Of a stretch of 54,191 bases of DNA, positions 32,642-41,587 are shown piece by piece. Source of the stretch: Microvirga pakistanensis (lineage in GTDB: Bacteria > Pseudomonadota > Alphaproteobacteria > Rhizobiales > Beijerinckiaceae); contig NZ_SPJX01000185.1 in the NCBI RefSeq assembly GCF_004458765.1, positions 1-54,191 of the forward strand. Direction: 5' to 3'. The position numbers and the translations under genes are program-made. Within the stretch, counting starts at the first letter, position 1. Every line of letters begins with the position of its first letter. The notes under the pieces are model-generated. The model was not told the DNA's origin and searched no databases. It was given only the letters and a program-made list of their open reading frames with translations.

Positions 32642-33823
32642 ATGCCAGTTGCCGGAAACCGCATATTCGTCCAACACGCCCCATGCGGGTCCCTTTGGCA
32701 ACCGCCTCTGGCATGCCTCGTGATCGGGCTGCTGATGCTCGTGCTCAGCGCCTGCGCGAGCCGTCCCGGCCCCGAGGTCCTGACGCCTGTGGGTGCTGCG
32801 GTTCCCGGTGCGCGGATCGTCACCGTCTATGTGGCGACGACCCGCGAGCGGAGCGCGCCGGAGCAGAATGTCTTCACGACCGGGCGGGCCGCGGCTCTCA
32901 ACTATGCCGAGTTCGCGATTTCCATTCCGCCGGGGCACAGGACGGGTGAGATCGAATGGCCCGGCACGGCGCCCGATCCCGCGACCAGTTTCGTGACCGT
33001 TCGCCAGACCGTCCTCGACGAGGCGGCGTTCCGCCAGAGGGTGCGCGGCCGGTCAGGGCGGGACGGCCGTGACGTGGGTGTCTTCGTGCATGGGTACAAC
33101 ACCAATTTCCAGGAGGCCCTGTTCCGTCTCGCCCAGCTGAGCGCCGACTCGCAGCCGGACACGGTGCCGGTGCTCTTTGCTTGGCCGTCCGAGGCCGCCA
33201 TCACCGGCTACGTGGCCGATAGGGAGGCTGTGACTTATTCGCGGGACTATCTGGCACAGGTTCTGTCGATGCTCGCACGGGAACGATCCGTCCGGAACGT
33301 GGCCGTGATCGGGCACAGCATGGGCGGATGGCTGACGATGGAGACCCTGCGGCAGCTCCGCCTCCAGGGCAGGGACGAGGTTCTGAAGCGGCTTCAGGTC
33401 GTTCTCGCGGCCCCCGATATCGACCTCGACGTGTTCCGGACCCAGGTGGCGGCGGTCGGCCCGATGTCGCCGCCGCTGACCGTCCTGGTCTCGAAGGACG
33501 ATTGGGCATTGGCCGCCTCGAGTCGCCTGTCCGGTGGCCGCGAACGGGTTGGCACGCTCGACGTAGCGGACGCACGGGTCCAGGCCGTCGCTCGTCAGGC
33601 AGGCCTGCGGGTCGTCGACATCACGGCCCTAGAGCCCACCGACACCTTCAACCACGACCGCTTTGTCGCCTTCGCGGCCATCTATTCGGCGGTGGCGCCC
33701 CGGAGCGGTGCCGAGGATGGACTTCGCCAGGCCGGAGCCTTCGTGTTCAACGCCGCTGGAACGGTTCTCTCGGCGCCGTTCACCCTCGTCGGGCAGGCGC
33801 TGTCCGGTCAGCCGGCCCGTTAA
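32642..33823 (+). CDS. alpha/beta-hydrolase (DUF900) lipoprotein
   Basis: A 393-residue lipoprotein with a signal ending LVLSAC (about residue 37), followed by the DUF900 alpha/beta-hydrolase domain. The fold is clear from VFVHGYNTNFQEALFRLA (oxyanion region), the nucleophile elbow GHSMGG, and a later Asp/His region (SKDDWAL and DTFNHDRF). DUF900 proteins are lipase/esterase-like, but their substrates are unknown. The ATG at 32642 begins the leader; an earlier TTG-type start is less likely. It converges with the small zinc-ribbon gene. Confidence 0.85.
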   Translation: MPVAGNRIFVQHAPCGSLWQPPLACLVIGLLMLVLSACASRPGPEVLTPVGAAVPGARIVTVYVATTRERSAPEQNVFTTGRAAALNYAEFAISIPPGHRTGEIEWPGTAPDPATSFVTVRQTVLDEAAFRQRVRGRSGRDGRDVGVFVHGYNTNFQEALFRLAQLSADSQPDTVPVLFAWPSEAAITGYVADREAVTYSRDYLAQVLSMLARERSVRNVAVIGHSMGGWLTMETLRQLRLQGRDEVLKRLQVVLAAPDIDLDVFRTQVAAVGPMSPPLTVLVSKDDWALAASSRLSGGRERVGTLDVADARVQAVARQAGLRVVDITALEPTDTFNHDRFVAFAAIYSAVAPRSGAEDGLRQAGAFVFNAAGTVLSAPFTLVGQALSGQPAR

Positions 33824-33860
33824 GCACGCGGACGCTGGGCGTGCGCCCATGGTCCGGCTT

Positions 33861-34055
33861 TTAGGCGCCGCCGATCTCCTCGATCACGACGCCCGTCCCG
33901 CCGCAGATCGGACATTCCTTGTCGCCGATCTTGCCGGTGCCTTTGCATTCCTGGCAGACGTTCTCGCCGGCCCCGGGCGTATCCAGATCGGCCTGGTCGC
34001 CAGGATTCAGCTTCGGCTTGTTAGAGGGAACGTCACCTGGCTTCTGGTCGGACAT
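33861..34055 (-). CDS. small DnaJ-type zinc-ribbon protein
   Basis: A 64-residue protein with two CxxC pairs (C-Q-E-C-K-G-T-G and C-P-I-C-G-G-T-G), matching half of a DnaJ cysteine-rich zinc domain (CxxCxGxG repeats). No J-domain is present. The ATG follows GCAGGAGCAGG. It probably folds around one zinc ion and may act as a protein-binding module; partner unknown. Confidence 0.8.
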   Translation of the reverse strand: MSDQKPGDVPSNKPKLNPGDQADLDTPGAGENVCQECKGTGKIGDKECPICGGTGVVIEEIGGA

Positions 34056-34451
34056 GGCCTGCTCCTGCAACGCTTCAGGCAGGACAACGTGAAAGTCCTG
34101 TTCGGGTTGCCGGGACAGATCCGGGACCGCGACTATTTGGTAGCGTGCACGGCGCCCCAATCAGCCCTGCCGGCCTGAGAATGGCGTTCCCTCTTTCACA
34201 GCTGAGCTGTGTCGATAGAGCATCCGCCATTCTTCAAGCACGTTGTGCTCCCGCGCAGATAGTTTCCACGAGCACGATCGTGAGCGCCGGGATGCTTAAC
34301 GCAATATAAATTTCGCGTTCATCTGCTGTTTATGTTCGTGAACGGGACATAATACAACACATAATGGATCAGATGTCGGAAACTACTTTACGGCATGGCC
34401 GTTATGTAGACGACGGGCGCTAAGCCCGAACGTTGAATTCAGGAGTGATCG
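34056..34451. other. AT-richer intergenic region
   Basis: About 395 bases between the divergent zinc-ribbon gene and the DUF1236 gene, AT-richer than its surroundings toward 34300-34400. It probably contains both genes' promoters; no RNA gene or repeat was recognised. Confidence 0.4.
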
Positions 34452-34859
34452 ATGTCGAAGAAACTTCTTCTTGCTGGTGCCGTGCTTGCAACCCTCGCCC
34501 CTGCGGCGGCCTTCGCCCAGTCCGGCGGTGCCGCGGCCGGCGCCGCCACGGGTGCCGTTGGCGGCGCCATCGTCGGCGGTCCGGTCGGTGCCGCCGTTGG
34601 CGGCGTGACGGGCGCCATCGTGGGCGGGATCGCCGACCAGCAGCAGCCGGAGTTCCGCCAGTACGTGACCACCCAGTCGGTCCCGTCCTACACCTATCGG
34701 GAAGAGGTGCGCGTGGGTGCGGTTCTGCCGGAATCCGGCGTGACCTATTACGAGGTGCCGGCCCAGTACAAGGTGAAGGGCTACAAGTACACCGTCGTGA
34801 ACAACACCCCTGTGCTGGTCGAGCCGAGCAGCCGCAAGATCGTGCAGGTCATCCGCTAA
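34452..34859 (+). CDS. Gly-zipper, DUF1236-type exported protein
   Basis: A 135-residue protein with a Sec signal (about 1-22, ending AAAFAQ), a glycine-zipper stretch (about 26-60: GAVGGAIVGGPVGAAVGG), and the DUF1236-like C-terminus YKYTVVNNTPVLVEPSSRKI. It lacks a lipobox, unlike the otherwise similar protein at 438. GGAGTGATCG precedes the start. A terminator follows 22 bases after the stop, so it is a single-gene unit. Confidence 0.88.
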   Translation: MSKKLLLAGAVLATLAPAAAFAQSGGAAAGAATGAVGGAIVGGPVGAAVGGVTGAIVGGIADQQQPEFRQYVTTQSVPSYTYREEVRVGAVLPESGVTYYEVPAQYKVKGYKYTVVNNTPVLVEPSSRKIVQVIR

Positions 34860-34880
34860 GCGACATCCCTGGAGGATGGC

Positions 34881-34909
34881 AGGGGCGGTCGGTAAGGCCG
34901 CCCCTTTTC
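34881..34909 (+). terminator. rho-independent terminator after the DUF1236 gene
   Basis: An 8-bp stem (AGGGGCGG with CCGCCCCT) and loop followed by a T-run (TTTT), 22 bases after the stop codon. Confidence 0.85.
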
Positions 34910-34996
34910 GCATGGAGGTGAACGAGGCTGGCATGCTGGCCGGGGATCGGCATTTCGGAGGCCGATCTTCCTCGGATTCAAGCGGACGAAGCAGGC

Positions 34997-35785
34997 TCAT
35001 GACGGGTTGAAGGGTTGTTTCCTGGCGTTGGGCAAGCGTTCGTCATCTGACGCTTCCATCGCCGCTTCAGCCGTCAGGTGATAGGTCGCCCAGATCGCCG
35101 CCTGGGACCGGTTGCCCGCGCCGATCTTCCTGAGGATCGCCTTCACGTGAACCTTCACGGTCGATTCCGTCACGTTGAGTTCGCGGGCAATGATCTTGTT
35201 CGAGGCGCCTTCCCTCAGCCGACCCAGCACTTCGAGCTCCCGGCGGGAGAACGGTCTCTTCGGAACCGCACTCTTGAGAACCGGGCGACCGTGAGCGGGC
35301 AGGTGTTCTGAGCCGTTTCGGGCCCTTGAGATGAAGGCCAGGATCAGCCCCGACGGGACGATCACCTCTCCGAGCATCACCAGTTCCATGCAATGGATCA
35401 GGACGTCGCGACCGCTTGTCGAAAGGCAGAATCCGTCGACTCCGGCGACGTGGCCCGCATAGATCATGCTCGGCAGGAATTCGTCGGCCCATACAACCAC
35501 CCGGGCCGACGGGGTTTTAGCCTTCAGTTCCGCGGCAAGCGCCGGAACCGCGTCCGGGCGGGCATTCCCGTCCACGATGAAAAGATCCGGCGCCGGAGCG
35601 TCACAGGCCGAGAACGTGGATACCGCGCGCAGGGGCGCATTCGAGACGACGAAGCGCGTGCCTTCGAGGATCTGGATGATCCCCATCCGGAGCAGGGGAT
35701 CGGCGCAGATATGAACTCTGATCACGCCCAGCTTTCCGCCACCCCTGACGAGATCCTGTTCCTGATGAAGACGAGGTGTTGACAT
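34997..35785 (-). CDS. LuxR/NarL-family response regulator-like transcription factor
   Basis: A 262-residue regulator. The N-terminal half is receiver-like (VIRVHICADPLLRMGIIQIL, with DLFIVDGNARP holding the usual phospho-acceptor Asp), but the acidic pocket is reduced to one Asp, so phosphorylation is uncertain. The C-terminal HTH (about 185-245) has FSRRELEVLGRLREGASNK, then IIARELNVTESTVKVHVKAI. No histidine kinase gene lies nearby. The ATG at 35785 has GAGAGAAG upstream. Targets unknown; the neighbours are DUF1236-type genes. Confidence 0.88.
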   Translation of the reverse strand: MSTPRLHQEQDLVRGGGKLGVIRVHICADPLLRMGIIQILEGTRFVVSNAPLRAVSTFSACDAPAPDLFIVDGNARPDAVPALAAELKAKTPSARVVVWADEFLPSMIYAGHVAGVDGFCLSTSGRDVLIHCMELVMLGEVIVPSGLILAFISRARNGSEHLPAHGRPVLKSAVPKRPFSRRELEVLGRLREGASNKIIARELNVTESTVKVHVKAILRKIGAGNRSQAAIWATYHLTAEAAMEASDDERLPNARKQPFNPS

Positions 35786-35840
35786 GGGCTTCTCTCGGCT
35801 CTGACGGTTTGGATGCATGGTCGGCGCGTGGATCAGGGGA

Positions 35841-36203
35841 TCACCGGAGGATGTAGACGATCTGACGCGACGCTGCGTCGACGATGACCCGTTGCCCTTC
35901 GACGATCGTGTAACGGTAGGATTCGTGCCTCGGGATCTCGTAGAGATCGAAGGTCTCGGGAACCACATCGCCCACCTTGGTCCGAGCACCGTCAGCATTG
36001 CTCGCCGACGGTCCGGACCATGCCTGATCCGTCGACAGGTGCGACTTGACCTTTCGCACGATCGCGACGGCCCCGGTCAGGGTTCCTGCCTGCGCATAAA
36101 TGTCCTTGGGGCCGGACGTCTCGGATGCGTTGTCCGGGCTTTCGAAGGTCGCCATTGCGCCCAGCGAAAACACGACAAAGGTCAGGATGAGCAGTATCCG
36201 CAT
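35841..36203 (-). CDS. DUF1236-type exported protein
   Basis: A 120-residue secreted protein with a signal peptide (about 1-19) and the DUF1236-like C-terminus YRYTIVEGQRVIVDAASRQI. It lacks the Gly-zipper found in the two larger relatives. AAGGAGG precedes the ATG. It lies on the same strand as, and 55 bases upstream of, the LuxR-type regulator gene, so they may share a transcript. Confidence 0.82.
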   Translation of the reverse strand: MRILLILTFVVFSLGAMATFESPDNASETSGPKDIYAQAGTLTGAVAIVRKVKSHLSTDQAWSGPSASNADGARTKVGDVVPETFDLYEIPRHESYRYTIVEGQRVIVDAASRQIVYILR

Positions 36204-36293
36204 CGGAGACCTCCTTCGCCTGCTTGATGGCAGAACGGATGACCGCCCGGGTTATTCCAGCGTATCGGAAATTTTTGCCACCGGCGTCCCGCT

Positions 36294-37058
36294 TCAGCGC
36301 AGGCGGGGAGGCTCGCGCAATGCCTGAACCTCGGCCGCGTCCAGCAGAGGCTGGCCGGCACCGCCTTTCTGAAGGTAGCTGTCCACCAGGTCCGCTCCGT
36401 CGCTCGGAACATAGCTGCCGCTCGCATCGGCCGAGGCGAGCGCAAAGGTGGTCTTCCAGTCGCGGCCGCGGCACGCGACGGCATTGGAGGCTCCGGCGGA
36501 TGTTTCGAGCTTGAACTCGCGACAGAGGGACCCGTCCGCCATGCGGTAGGTCGAGATCACGCGGATCCGTCCGAAGGGCAGATCCTGCTCCTGGCCCGAG
36601 AGGTTGCTGCCCAGGGCGCGGCTGACCTCGGGAGCCGCAAGATAGGCGATTGGATCCGCCGATGGGGTTCCGAGTCCTTGCCGCCCGGCAAGATAGCCGC
36701 CCGTCGCGAGCGCGAGCGCACCGATGCCCGCCGCCAGGGCCAGAGCGGGACGCCAGCGTCCTGCGGGCGACGCGCTCCGCGATATCGGATCGCCCGACGG
36801 CGCTTGGGGGCCGGCCTGTGCTTCGAGGCGGTCGATCTGAGCTTGGACGGCGGCCCGCAACGCGGGCGGGACGTCGGAGGCCGTGCTCCGGGCGTAGGCC
36901 GAGCGGATCAGGCGTCGACTGCGCAGGAACTCGGCGATCCGCCTGGCGATGGCTGGGTCGTTAGCCATGGCCTGCTCCACTCTGCCGGCCATCTGCTCGT
37001 CGAGCTCTCCGTCGGCAAACGCCATGAGAATTTCGTCGCTGAAGTGAAATTGTGCCAT
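36294..37058 (-). CDS. anti-sigma factor (membrane-bound)
   Basis: A 254-residue anti-sigma factor paired with the ECF sigma gene just upstream. Residues 1-50 form the sigma-binding domain (FSDEILMAFADGELDEQMAG, with ANDPAIARRIAEFL), without the zinc-binding HxxxCxxC motif. One membrane segment lies at about 114-138 (PALALAAGIGALALATGGYLAG), and about 115 residues are periplasmic. The ATG at 37058 is preferred (GGGGA upstream); an in-frame ATG at 37067 is possible. It follows the sigma gene by 29 bases on the same strand. Confidence 0.88.
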   Translation of the reverse strand: MAQFHFSDEILMAFADGELDEQMAGRVEQAMANDPAIARRIAEFLRSRRLIRSAYARSTASDVPPALRAAVQAQIDRLEAQAGPQAPSGDPISRSASPAGRWRPALALAAGIGALALATGGYLAGRQGLGTPSADPIAYLAAPEVSRALGSNLSGQEQDLPFGRIRVISTYRMADGSLCREFKLETSAGASNAVACRGRDWKTTFALASADASGSYVPSDGADLVDSYLQKGGAGQPLLDAAEVQALREPPRLR

Positions 37059-37087
37059 CGGCGTCATTCCCCGTCTTTCATTCCGTG

Positions 37088-37579
37088 TCAGGCGGCCGCC
37101 GTCATTTCGGCGAGGCGCTTGCGAGCTCGCGCGAGACGGCTCATCACCGTTCCGATCGGGACACCCAGAACCTCGGCCGCCTCCCGGTAGGCGAGGTCCT
37201 CGACGCACACGAGAAGAAGCACCTCCCGCTGTTCTGCCGGCATCGTGTCGATGAATTGCTGAACCTCGGCCAGAAGCAGCTTGCTCAGGATCGGACCTTC
37301 GCCCGCATCGCCGACGATGTCTGGCCGCTCCGTGATGTCCTCGCTCATGCCCTCGGTCCTCGATCGCCTCAGGTGATCAATCCATTGATTGCGCAAGATA
37401 CGAAAAACCCATGCGTCGAGGCGCGTGCCAGGCGTCCAACTGTCCGCGCCGGCAAGCGCCCGCTCGCACGCACTCTGCACGAGATCGTCCGCCAGGGACG
37501 GCGAGCGGCAGAGGACCAGCGCAAAACGCCTGAGCCGTGGAAGAAGCCCGACAAGTTCCTGCCCGATGGCCGCCGGCAT
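37088..37579 (-). CDS. ECF-type RNA polymerase sigma factor
   Basis: A 163-residue sigma-70 family factor holding regions 2 and 4: LPRLRRFALVLCRSPSLADDLVQSACERAL and WVFRILRNQWIDHLRR, then EQREVLLLVCVEDLAYREAAEVLGVPIGTVMSRLARARKRL. I chose the ATG at 37579 with GGAG close upstream; an ATG at 37606 is also possible. It is divergent from the secreted subtilisin, which shares the promoter region, so that protease is a likely target. The signal is unknown. Confidence 0.92.
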   Translation of the reverse strand: MPAAIGQELVGLLPRLRRFALVLCRSPSLADDLVQSACERALAGADSWTPGTRLDAWVFRILRNQWIDHLRRSRTEGMSEDITERPDIVGDAGEGPILSKLLLAEVQQFIDTMPAEQREVLLLVCVEDLAYREAAEVLGVPIGTVMSRLARARKRLAEMTAAA

Positions 37580-37873
37580 CGTTTCTCCGCGTGACCCCTT
37601 GGTCATGAAAACGGATCCTGACCCGTTTTATTCCCCGCCGGTATTCGGGGGCCGTGGTTCGGCATCATCGGTCGCGGCTCCACTGGATATAAAGGCGAAC
37701 TTGATCGTTATGGTGATGAGGCCACCCTGGAGGAACGGGGCGTGCGCTTTATCATTCATGATAGGGGCACTTTCCGTGACCGACAGTGCGCTGCAGACCA
37801 GAATGTCTCAATCCGCCCTTTTCCCGCGGGACGGCAGGTCTCGGCACATGGGGAAGAGCCATGAGGAACCGTA
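37580..37873. other. divergent promoter region between ECF sigma and subtilisin genes
   Basis: A 294-base spacer between divergent genes, containing no convincing gene. It should hold promoters for both the sigma operon and the protease. I could not assign an ECF recognition element with confidence. Confidence 0.5.
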
Positions 37874-39979
37874 ATGGCCCGTTGGTGGCGATATCTCGTC
37901 GTTCTGGCCGGAGGCGTGGCCGTTGCTGCGCCGGTTCAGCTGCACTTCGATTTCGGCTCGTCGCCTGACCTCCAGCTGACGTCCTCCCTCGCTCTCGCCA
38001 AGGCGGGCGGAGGAGGCAATGGCAATGGAGGCGGAAAGGGGAATTCCGGGAACGGCGGCGGCCAGGGGAATTCCGGCAAAGGCGGCCAGGGCGGGGATGG
38101 CAATGGCGGCGGCAACGGCAACGGCAATGGCAATGGCAATGGCGGCAACGGGAATTCCGGTAACGGCAATGGTGGCGGCAACGGGAACGCCGGGAACGGC
38201 AATGGCGGCAATTCGGGAGCCGGGAAATCCGGCGGCGGAGGTTCCGGCGTCGGCGGCGGAGCAGGCGGTGCGAACAATGATGGGGGCAGCGCCTCGGGCG
38301 GCTCCTCCCACAGCAAGAGCGGCGATCCGGGTGGCAATTCAGGCGCCAAGTCCACCGGGGGCAACTCAGCCAGGAATGCGGATGCTTCTCCCGGCAGGTC
38401 GGGAGGGGTGAAGCCGTCGAGAATGGCCGTCAAGGAGTTGAGAAGGGCCATTAAGGAAGCGAGAAAGGCCGTCAAGGAGGCGGAAGCTGCAAAACCGCGC
38501 AAGCAGAGGGTGGAAAAGCTGCGTGTCGGCACCACCCAGAAGGCGAAGGGGGTGGTCCGAAGCGTGAACGCTGCGGCCGACAAGAAGGGCAAGGCTTCCG
38601 TCGCAGCCGAGACCGGAACAAAGAAGGACGAGACCCGTACCCAGCGCCAGGCCGCCTCCGGCTCGCCCGCCCGGGGACCATCGAATCCCGTCAGCAGCGC
38701 GCGCGCATCCCGACAGGTATCGCCGCCCGTGGTCACACCGGCGGCTCGCAGGATCGCGAGCGATCCCGGAGCGCCGAGCGAGCTGCTCCTCAGGCCGCGT
38801 CAGGCGTCGAACTCCATCGTCGTGGCTGGTCTGTCCGAACAGGATCTGGCCAAGCTCGCCGCGACGGGCCTGCGCGTGACGTCGCAGACCCGCGGCGTGG
38901 TCGCTCCCCAGGTTTTCCGCCTGAGCGTTCCTCCCGGCATGTCGCTGGCGGATGCCCGCAGCGCCGTCCAGAGAATGAGCCGCACCGCGTCGGCCGATCT
39001 CGACACGTACTATTACACGGATGAAGGTGCGCCAGGATGCACCGATCCCGGCTGCGAAGCCTCGGTCCTCGTCGGCTGGACCCCGCCCGCCGCCGATGCG
39101 TGCGGGGCACAGCCGCTGATCGGCCTCATCGACACCGGCATCGATCTCGAACACGATGCCCTGAAAGGGCAGTCCATCGAGTTGTTGAATTCATCGCAGG
39201 CGCCCGGCGGCAGGTCGTCGCTCGACCACGGCACCGCCATCGCGGCGCTTCTCGTGGGGCGTCCTGGAAGCGCGACGCCCGGATTGGTGCCGCAGGCGAG
39301 GATCATCGCCGTCGATGCCTTCTCTCAGGACGACGGCATGGCGGCCAGGGCCGACGTGATATCCCTCGTGAACGCCCTGGAGCTTCTCGCGGATCGTGGC
39401 GTGACGGTCGTCAACCTCAGCCTGTCGGGACCGCCGAACGAGGTTCTCCAGAGAGCGATCGAAGCGGCCCGGGCGAAGTCGATCATCCTCGTGGCGGCGG
39501 CGGGCAACAACGGCGCGGGCGCCGAGCCGTCCTATCCGGCTGCCTATCCCGGCGTCATCGCCGTGACGGCGGTCGACCGCGAGTTCAACATCTACCGCCG
39601 CGCGACCCGCGGCTCCTACGTGGCGATGGCTGCTCCGGGAGTCGACATCCAGGTGGCCCAATCCCGGGGCGGGAGTGCACCCAAGAGCGGCACGTCCTAT
39701 GCGGTGCCCTTCGTGGCGGCCGCCATGGCGATGATGCGGGCCGCCAATCCTGGGATCGAGGTCCAGGCCCTGCAGAGGCGACTACAGGACAGCACGCAGG
39801 ATTTGGGCGAGCCCGGGCGGGACATCACGTTCGGATACGGTCTCGTGCAGATGTCCGATGCGTGTTCCGGGCCGGAGGCGGCCCCCATTCATCCCCGTGG
39901 CGGGCGGCATGCCGGACGTCGCGCCGCTCGTCCGGAAGCAGGTTCAGGCTCCGTGACCTTGGCAACGCCCGCTCCGTGA
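37874..39979 (+). CDS. S8-family subtilisin-like serine protease with Gly/Asn-rich domain
   Basis: A 701-residue exported protease. Residues 1-20 are a signal-like hydrophobic start. Residues about 45-135 are low-complexity Gly/Asn (GNGNGGG-type repeats), followed by a Lys/Arg-rich coil (about 180-240). The S8 domain (about 410-640) has the full triad: Asp420 (GLIDTGID), His452 (DHGTAIAALL) and Ser608 (GTSYAVPF), with AGNNG before it. A Lys/Arg-rich linker and a cysteine pair near 400 separate the regions. GAGGAACC precedes the ATG. It stands beside the sigma/anti-sigma pair. Confidence 0.92.
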   Translation: MARWWRYLVVLAGGVAVAAPVQLHFDFGSSPDLQLTSSLALAKAGGGGNGNGGGKGNSGNGGGQGNSGKGGQGGDGNGGGNGNGNGNGNGGNGNSGNGNGGGNGNAGNGNGGNSGAGKSGGGGSGVGGGAGGANNDGGSASGGSSHSKSGDPGGNSGAKSTGGNSARNADASPGRSGGVKPSRMAVKELRRAIKEARKAVKEAEAAKPRKQRVEKLRVGTTQKAKGVVRSVNAAADKKGKASVAAETGTKKDETRTQRQAASGSPARGPSNPVSSARASRQVSPPVVTPAARRIASDPGAPSELLLRPRQASNSIVVAGLSEQDLAKLAATGLRVTSQTRGVVAPQVFRLSVPPGMSLADARSAVQRMSRTASADLDTYYYTDEGAPGCTDPGCEASVLVGWTPPAADACGAQPLIGLIDTGIDLEHDALKGQSIELLNSSQAPGGRSSLDHGTAIAALLVGRPGSATPGLVPQARIIAVDAFSQDDGMAARADVISLVNALELLADRGVTVVNLSLSGPPNEVLQRAIEAARAKSIILVAAAGNNGAGAEPSYPAAYPGVIAVTAVDREFNIYRRATRGSYVAMAAPGVDIQVAQSRGGSAPKSGTSYAVPFVAAAMAMMRAANPGIEVQALQRRLQDSTQDLGEPGRDITFGYGLVQMSDACSGPEAAPIHPRGGRHAGRRAARPEAGSGSVTLATPAP
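38006..38280 (+). repeat. low-complexity Gly/Asn coding repeat
   Basis: The codons GGC, AAC and AAT for Gly and Asn alternate with short variations for about 275 bases within the subtilisin gene. The units are irregular, so it is a low-complexity tract, not a CRISPR array. Confidence 0.8.
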
Positions 39980-40155
39980 TTCCACAAGGGAAAGATCGCG
40001 GCTTGGACTTCCCGATGCGGCTTCCTATTCTAGTTCATCCTCGGTGCGCCGCCCGACTGGGTCCTTGGACGACCCCGAGGCGCAGGCAAGGCAAGAACGG
40101 CGATCGGGGAGGGCTGCCCGGACCAGGCCTCCGATCAGCGAACGGGAGGAATGTC

Positions 40156-41274
40156 ATGAACGTCAGGCCGCTGCTGTCCCTATCCATCCTATCTCTGCTG
40201 GCCGCGACCGGCGCTGCGCGCGCGCAGGACATCACCATCGCGGTTGCGGGTCCGATGACGGGTGCCGTCGCGTCGATCGGCGAGCAGATCAGACGCGGGG
40301 CCGAGTTGGCGGCGGAAGCCATCAACCGGAACGGCGGCGTCAACGGCAAGAAGATCCAGATCTCGGTTCAGGACGATGCCTGCGATCCGAAACAGGCGGT
40401 CGCCGTCGCCAACCGCATCCTGTCGGCCGGCATCAAGTTCGTCGACGGGCATGCCTGCTCGGGCTCGTCCATTCCCGCGGCGGAGATCTATGGCGAGAAC
40501 AACATCCTCATGATGACGCCGGCCTCGAGCGCTCCCAAGCTCACCGACGATGCGGCGAAGAACGGCTACACGACGGTCATGCGTCTCTATGGCCGCGACG
40601 ATGCGCAGGGCCGCTTCATCGGGCCATGGATCAAGGAGAGGTACGGCACGAAGAAGGTCGCGATCCTCCATGACAAGAGCGCCTACGGCAAAGGCCTCGC
40701 CGACGTGGTGAAGGAATCCCTCAACGGGGCTGGCGTGAAGGAAGTGCTCTACGAAGGCATCAATGCCGGCGAGAAGGATTACGGCGCCGTGGTGAATCGC
40801 CTGAAGAGCCAAGGCGTCGAGTTCCTGTACTTCGGCGGCTACCACACGGAGGCCGGGCTCATCAAACGGCAGGCGGCGGATCAGAATTATCAGTTCCAGC
40901 TGATGATGGGCGACAGCCTCGCCACGCCCGAATTCTGGTCGGTTGCCGGAACGGCGGGCGAGGGCACCCTGTTCACGTTCCCGACGGATGCCCGCGGGAG
41001 CGAGGCCGCCAAGGCCGCCGAGGAGCAGTTCAAGCAGATCAACTTCGTGCCCGAAGGCTTCACCCTGTTCTCCTACGCGGTGGTGCAAGCGATCGCCGGC
41101 GGCATCGCCAAGGCGAACAGCACCGACCCCGCCGCCGTCGCGAAGACCTTGCGTGGCACGACCGTTGACACGGTCATCGGCCCCGTCGGCTTCGACGAGA
41201 AGGGCGACATCAAGAATCCGCGCTATGACATCAATGTCTGGAAGAACGGCCAGTACGGCAAGCTGACCCAATAG
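40156..41274 (+). CDS. branched-chain amino acid-type ABC transporter substrate-binding protein
   Basis: A 372-residue periplasmic binding protein of the Liv/peripla_BP_6 type. Residues 1-23 are a signal (ending ARAQ); the fold starts ITIAVAGPMTGAVASIGEQIRRG, then GKKIQISVQDDACDPKQAV, and DFV-type hinge segments to AGEGTLFTFPTD. Such proteins bind branched-chain or other amino acids or small amides. No permease or ATPase gene is beside it, so it is an orphan. GGGAGGA precedes the ATG. A hairpin follows at 41297. Confidence 0.9.
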   Translation: MNVRPLLSLSILSLLAATGAARAQDITIAVAGPMTGAVASIGEQIRRGAELAAEAINRNGGVNGKKIQISVQDDACDPKQAVAVANRILSAGIKFVDGHACSGSSIPAAEIYGENNILMMTPASSAPKLTDDAAKNGYTTVMRLYGRDDAQGRFIGPWIKERYGTKKVAILHDKSAYGKGLADVVKESLNGAGVKEVLYEGINAGEKDYGAVVNRLKSQGVEFLYFGGYHTEAGLIKRQAADQNYQFQLMMGDSLATPEFWSVAGTAGEGTLFTFPTDARGSEAAKAAEEQFKQINFVPEGFTLFSYAVVQAIAGGIAKANSTDPAAVAKTLRGTTVDTVIGPVGFDEKGDIKNPRYDINVWKNGQYGKLTQ

Positions 41275-41296
41275 ACGTCCCAAAACCCGATGCGAC

Positions 41297-41319
41297 GAGC
41301 CCGGATGCCGTCCGGGCTC
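41297..41319 (+). terminator. terminator-like hairpin after the binding-protein gene
   Basis: A 9-bp stem (GAGCCCGGA with TCCGGGCTC) and 5-base loop, 23 bases after the stop codon; the T-run is absent. Confidence 0.55.
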
Positions 41320-41361
41320 CACGCCACGCTCCGTCCCGCGTCGGGCCTTCCCCTCGTCAGG

Positions 41362-41565
41362 CTACGCCGGCGGCTCAGGCAGTGAACGGTCATCGGCCTG
41401 CTTGGCTCTGCGTGCCTCCTCCTCCGCTGCGAGCTGTTCCAGATGCCTGGCGGTCTCGAGCAGACGGTGGCGGTCGTCGCTGATTGAGATCTGACCGGCG
41501 AGAGCTCGGGCCTCCTGGGCTCGACGGCGATACTCGGATGCCCTGTTCTGGGGGGAGATGTGCAC
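41362..41565 (-). CDS. small charged helical protein
   Basis: A 67-residue hypothetical protein, mostly helical and charged: EYRRRAQEARALAG, then SDDRHRLLETARHLEQLAAE. The start is a GTG and no strong ribosome-binding site is visible. I recall similar small proteins as common hypotheticals in this order; function unknown. Confidence 0.5.
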   Translation of the reverse strand: MHISPQNRASEYRRRAQEARALAGQISISDDRHRLLETARHLEQLAAEEEARRAKQADDRSLPEPPA

Positions 41566-41587
41566 AGATCATGCGCCTCTTCGGGAG

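Noticed and set aside
38006..38280. Possible CRISPR array or tandem DNA repeat
   Set aside because: The units are irregular, follow the codon phase and have no spacers.
37936..38736. Pro/Leu-rich minus-strand frame opposite the Gly/Asn tract
   Set aside because: It is the antisense reading of the repeat in the subtilisin gene.
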